Made by a program: the position numbers and the translations under genes. A DNA stretch of 64,000 nucleotides, taken from contig NC_090142.1 in the NCBI RefSeq assembly GCF_017916325.1, positions 297,501 to 361,500 of the forward strand. The letters are read 5' to 3'. Positions 13,601 to 20,311 of this stretch are shown here, in pieces. The notes beneath the pieces were generated by a model. It saw nothing but the letters and a program-made list of their open reading frames with translations. It was not told where the DNA came from and ran no database searches. Numbering within the stretch: position 1 is the first letter of the stretch; the number at the start of each line of letters is the position of its first letter. Source of the DNA: Leishmania martiniquensis (lineage: Eukaryota > Euglenozoa > Kinetoplastea > Trypanosomatida > Trypanosomatidae).

Positions 13601-14530
13601 CTTGTGTGCTGCATAAACAAGGACAGCAGTGAAATCGTCAGCAGTACTCAAACCGTGGCAATGTCAGCCACATCACAGACTTCGACTGGAGGGCTCGAGG
13701 GCACAGCGGTGCCTGCCCGCCCGGCCAAGGGCATCGGTGCCGGAGGAGTTCTTCGCAGCAGGAGGCACGGGGAGGAGTCTACGAGCCGCGCTTTCGGTGA
13801 CGCAGCGAAGCGAATCGGAAAAGACGAGGTTTCATTGACGATGACTACGCCGCCTTTGTCTTCTGTGCAGGCAGTGCCGCCGCATCCATGCGCTACTGCT
13901 CCTGCATCGGCGGCGAACACCGTGCCGACAACGCCGATAACATGGGAGCGACTACCCGCTCTCTCTTCAGACACGGAAGCGTCGACTGCCACCCAGCAGA
14001 CCGTTCTAACGGCTTCCACGAACACCGCCGCTGACGCAGGGGCTGCTGCAGCCCTCACCGGAGGCATATCGATGAGGGAAAGCAAAGCCAAGACCGCGCG
14101 TATTCCAGCCGCAGCTGCGGCCGAGTCGTCGACGGCGCCGCTGGAGGTGGAGGGCAGGCATACGCTTGCTCAATCGACACGAAAGGATGCCGGCAAGACG
14201 CGGCCGCCGCGTTCAAGTGGGGCGCGGGAGCAAGAAGGGGCATCTTCGCCGCCCAGTGTGACTCCGAAGCCGCGAGCTAAGGCCGACAGCGGTCATGCTG
14301 GCAACGGGGTGGCCGAGGATGTGATGGCTAAGGCAGCCACTGCAGCGTGCACCCTGGCGCCACCCCCACCCCCACTCCCGCCCGCTACCATTGCTCCCTC
14401 AGTAGCGGGGAAGGTACAGACACCCGTGACGACACCCGATCCGGTGAGCGTTAAACGGGGGTTAGCCGCGCGGGCGCGTGATCTTCCGTGGCGCGGCACA
14501 GCCTGGACTAGCACCGGCGGCGCGATGTAG
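4652..14530 (+). CDS. PPEF/RdgC-like Ser/Thr protein phosphatase, giant form (3292 aa)
   Basis: A PPP-family metallophosphatase of the type that carries EF-hands. Catalytic motifs are GDIHG (553-557), GDFIDRG (582-588), GNHE (614-617), the HGG histidine H667 and RSH (758-760), so metal-binding and phosphate-binding residues are present. Upstream, residues about 65-130 contain spaced Cys/His pairs resembling a TRAF-type zinc finger, and an IQ-like segment lies at about 373-385. Downstream are three EF-hand-like regions near 1065-1160, 1337-1365 and 1815-1860. The first resembles the PPEF C-terminal region. Several loops lack full Ca2+ ligands. Residues after about 1900 are Ala/Ser/Pro-rich, probably disordered and without recognisable domains. 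PPEF enzymes are usually about 650-750 aa, so this one is far larger. The start is the first ATG after the C/T tract; the frame is open from a TTG at 4622. The phosphatase assignment is secure; Ca2+/calmodulin control is inferred. Confidence 0.93.
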   Translation: MNALTRDERRDDYLQRFALRELVEHWLDRASLERPEDPYQYLIDEALAQRRSGGGIVSCPNSWCNMTMPASQFETHQKSCNNASSWVRCVRCNMRVDVSKMSHHRLYCRLERCALCGEVVLPRMLLMCPYRLISEAERDRQAAMHRLERCREGVQLGPEAEAASLAEAATAPTLLSPPQSPKRAMMSAVNSFVSRGDTRRASSATPTAPLQGAVAPPSLPPTERRTTRTAASGDHERSAVPSASASQSAITARSADASASSSDAATAPLLATCSGCTLGASGSILSSSTTRSLTCPSTSAALESTLVMRTSSGGNERDPPHQLDSESHSGSQTAMLSASATAGRRPSFGALGAADSGLRDQLDRYPNHLLPAIRSLQRRWRRNFFVHLFRKEVLGGVWRQLDSAQEKAAGKNAYGIANRIVDRRLREQCHSCSQDMASGANGVGRDGGGCADRGVGLRSSSVLSVPADDLVGDETISASFEADPVAVSHEELESGGYMGACDLEALTRHLAAREVLPLSLVLKIVRAASKLLGKRPVVQHLSIPASGSLVVVGDIHGQMKDLEHILCFMGPPTAERYYLFNGDFIDRGPYGCEVLVYIFSLLCTYPDYVFLNRGNHENYSTNTEYGFMAELYAKYGARSSYLLSAMVDSYECMPLLSIVDHRVAVVHGGAPRLMCTLDEIEAIGHVRDIPVERQTTRAEQLLAELLWNDPVEKFRSRQLGTSQQGPGWRSSSRGCGVEYLSNITEQFLKRNGLTLLIRSHDVKTAGFELAHRNKSITVFSASNYGGVSGNRGAVAVLTRKSAQPVFHTWFLREDYRQLRAEALLSEEENASSMTALPRHNDAADVCSGDTLDGLGSNKIDLNAVLATPPSAPPSAGFVPIVPQKLISVTHVTDSALMMDDEFIQAYYLHSDFVLPEAEDIMSVPSGGCSRASALSDAGRTSAESISAMACISADKRLRALLPQPLAPSLPKQSKPDSGSANARGWRAIQGLPDSGGPWRAAQSATASSTSRDALQAHRGTMASISSHFSHCSAQPMARIGLGLSQDLSIALQLQTIQQIRELVYFNRYALLAAFNQVDEMRTGTVYKAEWCVVTRDVLKLDIPWYYLCQHLVPRLEVNGVPSVEYMRFLRHFDARFALESRLSWQRATILRISADLDIPEDIINTFCDRSMKAVSSASSQVHSTGGGLSQNSSLHSPLPTILSPATVSLTVSAAALTDSPRSAVSSLALGSTPPASTLSPLLPPRSLSSPIPSATTLLAAAALPPATANAARWDGDDAESAAHARPASEAERHALLQSGAPSSDDSWWHEVQIGFNMFANKVRALSPAAAAMEDNEVFALFCYFDVGMQGHVRVGDIVRRTTELLQESGEEEAMLLMSGELDFSAIPGGPPRGAAAGPPAMSSLSSLSTSSPSSATDVDVGDGKQGATASGAPEADAGNGGGGGGELAPPPGKRSSRATNSGLARFGKGGLAAKCHVTRCGGGAGGSSAVDGTASDSSSDTGRRCAGNPVEHTSGPGEAKKMMKWPASIGGRGTPHRKSTLDGAIGDHGDKEPGSSLVRYSPSATKRSLPSSVPRKISRQLRTTLPTPAMVLPFEPEDDGRRRSSQQVHAAAAGEASGEVSMDLSCGASKSGLSSLAFAADRSSTHAAGVAHTVALPRLQAGRSTGRPAEGSGGSARKSTESSLTVMFGVPKPPSSEVKREPSVLGHDVPTYRQPSCASDSALSVSKPFDDYCGPGDFDGRLAFDAAGGSGVSATDSDTFRPHCSSQEHSMQHQQPPRQQRAPSLRSKHLATPPWIFSALLRVQEQLLGGHSRLRLLFAALNQSKNGRLSEKEFVSLIQFMNLLLEHPLSDEQARELFHFVHESAINCVQSMLNRQQRASAAGPLGRKRGHHAGSTMWGDVRRMPGDIHLSVSPMLAGASCEADTQAYAQSRLQAELQRGGAYILLIEFMAFFGVRPVPHGEEVTATEELLRTGTASATSGGAEATRSSTTAPSALTMSLSGDLASSHHQQLQGCRSTVPRCQPPDADSSEGPMVPGEGAATSVDRSSLAMQPAIGSLEAPAIVHVGGSHVGGAGERLSNAAKATANLGPPSCDLLHRRLVGSKGDPDQIRGASAVPQRPRELLLTPSATGGGMLRGPGRISFLSLSTAEQELSASAEDRGGAPPPAHLLLRPAESVRSASAMLTESTKEAIALPSSSLASWGSLLNSLDATPVTLTTHTTDLLSVLAELRNVYGEHATLRELLQKLSSSLLPTSHPEATASHSQTPLCGTSTSLSLLTGHSCPRNSCSLAALGGVATRAAGSPQQPPDLAVSGAPRLSAAPTSAVAPAVHLSSVISAGACHEEAVVATQSHHLAQNCGIRLEGEVASLLVPNSLPGGAGPRRRTVRSHSGCEGDTGAPYSPRVPNPPAVWIAADSTVWRFSTRLEPSITSTTRPYMLNQPTELRVTRMAVHSCSLLPIPLDVPLPSEPLMAAHITELGNGSTSTSVVTAGSRGCPRRYFHGHDRRSRQRLSSVSRAKQPLESKWLPMPLAPYMTTTLAQRPRACTFEVLGSAAFSNSSSSDAFVGSRVATSANMHLPGSGSDEAGKGCACEGGGGGIAAPTYENASDKNVARGEPFIRSGQGLGLGRCAERPPPQTDERVAPSTPETPSAIPNSLPRAKSAASALSLKQSQPLPKAVTPPQPRGVALANAPAAVNASDPQRSAAAASMPLLSPCHVTTPSQRASAAPKGEPSLPAAAPAMASTPPSLDRPLRPQPRPPKENEALAGPANGTRVALAPAVAMPAFPAPGWMGSKAAAAVIPAPPPMRTMPCMTVATSISSFAEADPSLPASPHSGAQRAASGPLSHDSSQPTGAVSLAPVPYRADSAEVSEVLAAKHASSIVIGVSAAAGDATANCRDAGSFISLSSSFATRLSNTGTLPPIVPSQPPSGSTSAMNSNVWLTTPTSTDQLPSLQASHPQGSAVFNLPDAFVLAAPGARTPAEALVCCINKDSSEIVSSTQTVAMSATSQTSTGGLEGTAVPARPAKGIGAGGVLRSRRHGEESTSRAFGDAAKRIGKDEVSLTMTTPPLSSVQAVPPHPCATAPASAANTVPTTPITWERLPALSSDTEASTATQQTVLTASTNTAADAGAAAALTGGISMRESKAKTARIPAAAAAESSTAPLEVEGRHTLAQSTRKDAGKTRPPRSSGAREQEGASSPPSVTPKPRAKADSGHAGNGVAEDVMAKAATAACTLAPPPPPLPPATIAPSVAGKVQTPVTTPDPVSVKRGLAARARDLPWRGTAWTSTGGAM

Positions 14531-14944
14531 CGCATCGACGGCACGGCAGATGGTAGTGGCGTCCCCGGTGGTGTCGCCAGGGGCTCGTTGACGGCCATAC
14601 GCGCGAAGGCGTCTGCTGCTCTTGTCCTTGACGAGGGGTCCAGCCCAGCTGCTGTGGGGCACGGTGGAGCGACGCGCGTTGGCGAAGCGAAAACCACCCG
14701 GTTGCTGCGGCAGCCCCAGCCGCCTCCATAGCGAGCGGCTCGGTGTAGCGGCGGTGCTCACAATGCCCCCGCCGCCCTCGCAGGAGCAGCCGTCCGTGCC
14801 AGGCGTCGCGTGTCACAGCTCTACGTTCTCATCTCGCCCTGGGCCACGCATCCTCTCCCACAGTTCCGCCCTCATGCCCCCCTTGGCATGCGATACATCT
14901 GTAAGTGAAGAAAGTGCTGAGTGGCCGCGTGAAATCTCACTTGC

Positions 14945-15004
14945 TATGTATATATATATATATGAATGTGTACATGTGTATGAGCGTGTGTGTGTGTGTG
15001 TGTA
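14945..15004. repeat. TA and TG microsatellite
   Basis: A (TA)n run passes into a TG-rich run ending in about nine TG units. It lies in the presumed 3' UTR of the phosphatase gene. Length is likely to vary between strains. Confidence 0.75.
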
Positions 15005-15759
15005 GATGTGTGCCGGCCTCGCCTCTGGAGCCTGGCAAGCTGCGGCATGGAAGGGATGAGGGAGGGCTGCTGCACCACGACTGCCTCCGTCTGTTTTCTC
15101 TGTCTCTTCGCCTCCCTATTCCGGCCAGCCCGACCGCCTGCCTTCCCCCCAGCGCTTCACCTCCTCGGGCGACAGACGACGCTGCGCTGACTTTCTTGAG
15201 AGAGACCGATATGAGCAGTGCGGTGGTGGAGCGAACACCACTCAAAGCAGCAGGGCGGGAGACACCCGGATGGCCCCTTTGTGTCGGTGCGGTGCGCGTT
15301 CACCGGCGAAGCAGCCGCTTCCACCACTCCCCTCCCCACGGGTACTTCTCTCTCCACCTCCATCTCTACCGCATGGGCTGTATGTGCGCAGATGGCTTGT
15401 GTGAATGGATGCGTACGCACATGCACGTGGACACACAGACCGCGCCCACCCACTGGGCTGACTGTGACATGGCGCTGGTGCGCGTTATGGACTTCGACTG
15501 CCTCTCTCCCTCTCTCACAATCGCCCGTCGGCACTGGTCCCTCACACCTCTGTTCCTCCTACGCCTCTCTCCCCCTCTCTTTCCCTGCGCCTGTGCGTGG
15601 CTGTCCCCACAACGCTCCTTTGCCTCTATTGCATTCTTCGATTGTGGTGCTCGGCTTCGTGCTGGTGTCGACGCCGGTGCACTTGTTTGTGTGCGCGCAC
15701 GTGGGACGTGACCGCTGCTCACTTGTGCACGCTGCGCAAGCAACAGGAAATACTGCAAC

Positions 15760-15823
15760 AGCTCTGTTCAGGCACCTTTTTCTGCATCTCCTTTCACCTC
15801 CCACCACCGCAACGACCCACCAG
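15760..15823 (+). promoter_or_regulatory. Predicted trans-splice acceptor, SNARE gene
   Basis: A pyrimidine-rich stretch (TTTTTCTG, CTTTCACCTCCC) is followed by CACCAG, with AG at 15822-15823. The next ATG downstream is the one at 15889, giving a predicted 5' UTR of about 65 nt. Confidence 0.4.
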
Positions 15824-15888
15824 CGCCGACGTTGCTTATTCCCAGAAGAAAAAAGTACGCGCCTACACGCACGGCCCTGTCCTTCGAA

Positions 15889-16395
15889 ATGCGCGCAGGG
15901 GAGAAGGCGAGGCTGAGTGGCGGCTATGAGGGCACACTCATTGACCACATGAAGGCCTCTGTGCAGCCGTCCACGTCGACGGCAGCGGCGAGGAGTGGGG
16001 GCGCATCTCAATTCACGCCTTCTGCAAATCTCCGAAGCGGCTACAGCGACATTGGCGGCGGCTCCGGCGCAGCGGTGCCGCCGTCCAACACCATCGCCAC
16101 CTCCTCTACGGCTGCGCAGCAGACCAGAGAGAACATCGAGCGTGCACTTCGCATAAACGAATCCACGAACAGCTCCGGCTACGCCACCCTGCAGTCGCTG
16201 GGGAAGCAGCGAGAGGTCATTCAAAACAGTCTGAACACGGTGGATCTGACTCAGCAGCATCTTAGCGACTCACGCCACGTCCTTCGAGACATCCGCATGG
16301 GCGTATACAAGGAGTGGCTCGTCAAGGGGTGCGTCATTTCATTTCTGCTGCTGCTGATCGTTCTCATCATCTATTCCAAGTTCATCCGGAAGTAG
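15889..16395 (+). CDS. Qb-SNARE-like tail-anchored protein (168 aa)
   Basis: Probable membrane-fusion SNARE. Residues about 78-140 form an amphipathic heptad region whose second half (SLGKQREVIQN through SRHVLRDI) lines up without gaps, by eye, with the C-terminal half of the Vti1-type v-SNARE motif (V-SNARE_C family). A single hydrophobic C-terminal anchor (about 145-164, SFLLLLIVLIIYS) ends in FIRK, giving a type IV tail-anchored topology. The first 75 residues are Ser/Ala/Gly-rich and too short for the usual N-terminal Habc bundle. It should act in secretory or endosomal vesicle fusion. Whether it corresponds to Vti1, membrin, GOS28 or a trypanosomatid-specific Qb-SNARE cannot be settled by eye. 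The ATG at 15889 is the first after the predicted acceptor; the frame is open further upstream. Confidence 0.8.
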   Translation: MRAGEKARLSGGYEGTLIDHMKASVQPSTSTAAARSGGASQFTPSANLRSGYSDIGGGSGAAVPPSNTIATSSTAAQQTRENIERALRINESTNSSGYATLQSLGKQREVIQNSLNTVDLTQQHLSDSRHVLRDIRMGVYKEWLVKGCVISFLLLLIVLIIYSKFIRK

Positions 16396-17684
16396 GGCGG
16401 AGCGCCGGCGCATGCGTCCAGCGCTCCGTGTGTGTGCGAAAGAGCGGAGGGGATGGGGAGGGGGGCGGTGCGTGGAGGGACAAGCGGTCGACGAGTCGCT
16501 CAGGCCGAAGGAGCAAGGGGCGGGGGCGCACGCAGGGAGGCCGCGGGGTGGGTGGGCGGGGGGGCGCATGGAGAGCAACGTGCTTTCCCATGGATATAGG
16601 AGCCAGGGGGGAAACATGTGCAGAGCGAGCGAGCGAGCATAAAGTTGTGTCCACTGGTTGCTCACCCGCCACATCAGCTTCATGCCGGCGGCGTGAACGC
16701 GAGCCCTCGTACCCTCTTTTGCCTCTCTCCATGCGTCCCTCGTCCTCTGCATGTCGCCTCTTTCGATTTCTCCTGAAATCGGCGTTCGGGGGTGCCTCGC
16801 TGGCAGCTCCGTCCACACAGTGCACCTTCACTCTCAGCGCGCCTTCCACCACCGCCACCAGCGCATTTTTCGCATCCTCCTCTCACTGCCTCTGCTCTTC
16901 TTTGCTTTGTGCTTTCCGTTTCTCTCTCTCGCTCTCTCTGCGTATGTGTGCGTGTGCGCCCGTCCCACTCTGCCCTCGTGTGTCTCTGCGTGTTTGCTGC
17001 CGTGTAGAGTGCTCCCCCGTGCGTGCGAAGCAATGACGCTGTTAGGAGGAGCGGGGGGAGGGAGTGGTGGTGGTGGTGGCGCAGCCAACGCTGCTAATCG
17101 CGAGAGGGGTGTGCCCGCGGACACGAGCGAAAGGAAATCGAACCAGCGCGTGACTATGCAGGCAGGGACGTAGTTATGCACACCCGCGGGAGTGCGAGGG
17201 GGGGACCTGTTATGGTGGGCTCACACGCCTCTGCCCTTTCCCACAGAGCGTTGGGCGCTTGCGAGAGGTGTGGCTGTGACGCAGCCCCCTGCGCTGCGCG
17301 TGTGCGGTCGCTTGCGAGTAGGAGGTCACAGAGGTGCATCCATCGCCGCCACGCAACGGGTGGTGGTGGTGGTGCCGGGCGGGTGGACAGGACGATTGCA
17401 CCCTCTTCTCTGTTTCTCCCGACGCTGTGCACCACCGGCCACTCGATCCTCTGTCGTACCGCTTCATCGGCACCGATGCCGTCCGTTTGTCCATCATCTC
17501 GCCTGCTCTTTTCTGTTTCGTCTAAAACATTTTCTGTGCGCTCATCATCTTGGGCGAACACACTGTACACATATTCTTTCTCTCTCGTTGCGTGTCTGAC
17601 GGCACTCCAATTACCGCCCTTCCATGCGGCAAGGTGACCCGTCTGTGTCGTCCCTCCCGCTTCTCAAGTCATCCCGTCAGCAGA
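16396..17684. other. Intergenic spacer
   Basis: The first 250 nt are purine/G-rich; the rest is C/T-rich with short GTGG and CTCT runs. The final 60 nt hold the splice signals of the S9 gene. No coding region is supported. Confidence 0.65.
17635..17683 (+). promoter_or_regulatory. Predicted trans-splice acceptor region, S9 gene
   Basis: A pyrimidine-rich stretch (CCGTCTGTGTCGTCCCTCCCGCTTCTC and on) contains AG dinucleotides at 17667-17668, 17679-17680 and 17682-17683, all upstream of the ATG at 17685. This implies a very short 5' UTR, common for ribosomal protein genes. Which AG is used cannot be told from sequence. Confidence 0.4.
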
Positions 17685-18254
17685 ATGCGCAACTACAACA
17701 ACTTCAACCGCGTGTGGAAGGCGCCGCGCCGTCCGTTTGAGAAGGAGCGTCTGGACCGCGAGATGAAGCTGTGCGGACAGTATGGTCTACGCTGCAAGCG
17801 CGAGATTTGGCGCGTGAACATGACGCTCTCCAAGATGCGCCGCACGGCCCGTCTGCTGCTGACGCTGCCCGAGAACCACCCCCGCCGCCTTCTGGAAGGC
17901 TCCGCGATCATGCGCCGCTGCCACGAGTACGGCTTCCTCGACGAAGAGAAGGACAAGCTCGATTATGTGCTGTCGCTGACGGTACCAGATATCCTTGAGC
18001 GCCGCCTGCAGACCATTGTCTTCAAGGCCGGCCTCGCCAAGTCCGTGCACCACGCCCGCGTCCTCATCCAGCAGCGCCACATCGCTGTCGCCAAGCAGAT
18101 TGTGACCATTCCCTCTTTCATGGTGCGCGTGAGCAGCGAGCGCCACATCGCCTTCGCGGATGCCTCGCCGTTCGGCAACGGCCGCCCCGGCCGCGTCAAG
18201 CGCGTGCGCGCGAAGGCGGCCAAGCGCAAGGCCGCTGGCGGTGACGACGAGTAA
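17685..18254 (+). CDS. RPS9: 40S ribosomal protein S9 (uS4)
   Basis: Structural protein of the small ribosomal subunit, a primary 18S rRNA binder near the decoding region. The 189-residue length matches eukaryotic S9. Recognisable blocks are the N-terminal [15 protein letters not shown] segment, the KREIWRV block (38-44) and the S4 RNA-binding domain from about 106 ([20 protein letters not shown]) through the RHI segments. A basic tail ([16 protein letters not shown]) ends in DDE. Codon choice is markedly biased to C/G third positions, as expected for a highly expressed gene. The start is fixed by family N-terminus conservation and the acceptor a few bases upstream. A further ORF upstream in frame from 17550 is not part of the protein. 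Confidence 0.98.
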   Translation: MRNYNNFNRVWKAPRRPFEKERLDREMKLCGQYGLRCKREIWRVNMTLSKMRRTARLLLTLPENHPRRLLEGSAIMRRCHEYGFLDEEKDKLDYVLSLTVPDILERRLQTIVFKAGLAKSVHHARVLIQQRHIAVAKQIVTIPSFMVRVSSERHIAFADASPFGNGRPGRVKRVRAKAAKRKAAGGDDE

Positions 18255-20311
18255 ACCCCTCAGGTAGAGAATCCCGATGGCACGTGTCTCGCAGCCAAGT
18301 AGGGAGCAGAGGGGCAGAGGAGGGGAAGGGCTGCGATTGTGGCCGCCGTGAAGAGACGAGGAAACTAATTTAGTGAAAGATGCTGTGAGGTGGGACGCGT
18401 CTGCGCACGTATATGTGCCAGGTGTTCTGCCTGTTTGTGTCGAGGCCACTGCCCACGTTGCTCTGCGTGTCGTGCTCGCCGCCCCATTCCTTTCGCATTC
18501 TTGTACGCCCACCCATGGCGCTTGACGTGCCGTGGAAGGCCGCCCCGTCTTACAGCCCCCCTCCGCCTTCCCCCCTTCCCCACTGCCTGCGGTGACGGCG
18601 ATGGACAGCCGAACGTTTTTTTTCCGTCCTTTCCATTCGTTTCGTCTCCGTTCACTGATTTTCGTTAAAAAAAAAGAAATGTGCTTGCGCTGCCTTCAGC
18701 GAAGCAAGCGAGAAATGCTGTCGCAACGCGAAACGGCGCGAGAGAACGTTTTCCCCGAGAGCGCACACACACAGAGAAAAGAAGGCGGGGACCACTTCGC
18801 ACATCAGCCTCTCCCCTCTCCACCCCTCTTGACACAGAGGGGTATGCGCCGCTGAATACGAGCCATGGACTCGCCACGCACGCGCGCGCGCCATGGAGCA
18901 GGAGGTGGCTGTGGTGGTGGGGAGAAGCAGCAGGGATGACAATGGTCTTAACCAGCGGCTCTGCGGCACTGGGTGGCTTGTGTGTGTGCATGAAGGGGGC
19001 AACGGGGCTCATTGATTGCCATGCAGCGCATGAAAGGCGACAAGGGCGGCCCTCCCCCTTCTTTTTTCGCAGCGCTCTTAGTCTGCTCTTGCGCGACGCA
19101 CACGACTGCCGTCCGGAAGAGAAAGGACAAAAATCTCTCTCTCCCCCTCTCCTGGCTTCATCTTTGTGCTCCCTCATGCATGCACGCACACCTGTCTAGA
19201 GTTCACCGCGACGTTTTTTTTTTCGCGTCATACTTATTCACAATCCGCCTTCCTCCTTTGCGAAAGGAGGTGCGTCCAGGCTGAAACGGCAGACAAGGGC
19301 AACAGCCTGCGTGCCTGCCTCCTTGCGTACGCTTACGCGTGTCAGTGTGTCTCCCATCTATCGCGCATTCATTCCCCCCTCCTCCTCTGGCTGTGTTTCT
19401 GTCACGTTTCTGTGGACGTCCGCCCCCCTCCTTCCCTCGCATAGTCGGCAGACGCAGACGCACACCCACCCACATCTCTCTCCATCTCTCTATATGTAGA
19501 CGCGCACGCACATATTTTATTTTCGCTCACGTCGGTTGCTCCTCTGTCTCACTGCCGCGTCTCCCCTCCCCTGTCTGTCTGTGAAATGTAATCACATTTG
19601 TCCCTCTTTTAGTGTCTCTCTGTCTGTCTGTGTGTGTCTGTGTGGGTGGGTGTGCTCGCAACAAGCAATTAAAGAGGGTGTCAGAAAGGGCCGCGTGGAG
19701 GAGCACATTAGCGCTGATTTTTTTTTGTTTCGTTCGTCTCACCGCTTTGTTTTTTTCTTCTTCCCTGACGCTCGTTCACTGGGACGCGTCTCTTCCTCCG
19801 TCTCTCACCGCCAGCGAGAGTGCAGAGGGTGCGCGTGGCCGCGTCTGCTCTCGCACGGGGTCGTATACACCGGCCTCTCGGAAGCCGGCATTCAGTACAC
19901 CTCTGCTGCGAGTAGAGCACAGAAACATTGCCGGCAGCGGCCGCACCCTGAACCAATCCTTTCTACGCCCTCTCATACGTGCACACGAGAGAGTCTTGCG
20001 CAACAGGTGCGCACAAGTCAGCGTCAGAGGGAAGTGGGTGGGGGGGAGCGGGGGAGGCGGAGTTTAGTCACCCGCCGCAGAGCACTGTCGTCATCCGCTT
20101 GCACGCGTGCGCTCGCCGAAGCGAAGTGGCCCACTGCGAACGCGACCCTGGCAGAGGGGGAGGCCCCGTGAATAATAATAAAAAAAGGTAGAGGACTGTA
20201 CCGTGTTGCCTTCTTGCTCTCGCTGGGCGCCCTCACAGCTCACTCTCCTCCTCGCGCCGATCTTTTTTCTGCTGCGTTTGGGGCTGCTTGGAAAGATTTT
20301 GACGGGGAGCC
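18255..20311. other. Intergenic spacer (2.1 kb)
   Basis: Contains the S9 3' UTR and the kinase 5' region. Seen here are A- and T-homopolymers (about 18666-18675, 19213-19222, 19720-19730), a TCTG/TGTG-rich run near 19612-19652 and C/T tracts, the last near 20201-20275 just upstream of the kinase. No frame shows coding character. Confidence 0.65.

Larger units (their letters stand above)
14531..15888. other. Intergenic spacer; begins with coding-like sequence in frame with the phosphatase
   Basis: After the TAG at 14528-14530 the same frame stays open for 66 codons to a second TAG (14729-14731) and then 58 more codons to a TGA (14906-14908). The translated composition resembles the preceding tail. 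Beyond that lie a TA/TG microsatellite and C/T tracts leading to the acceptor of the SNARE gene. No separate gene is supported. Confidence 0.6.
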
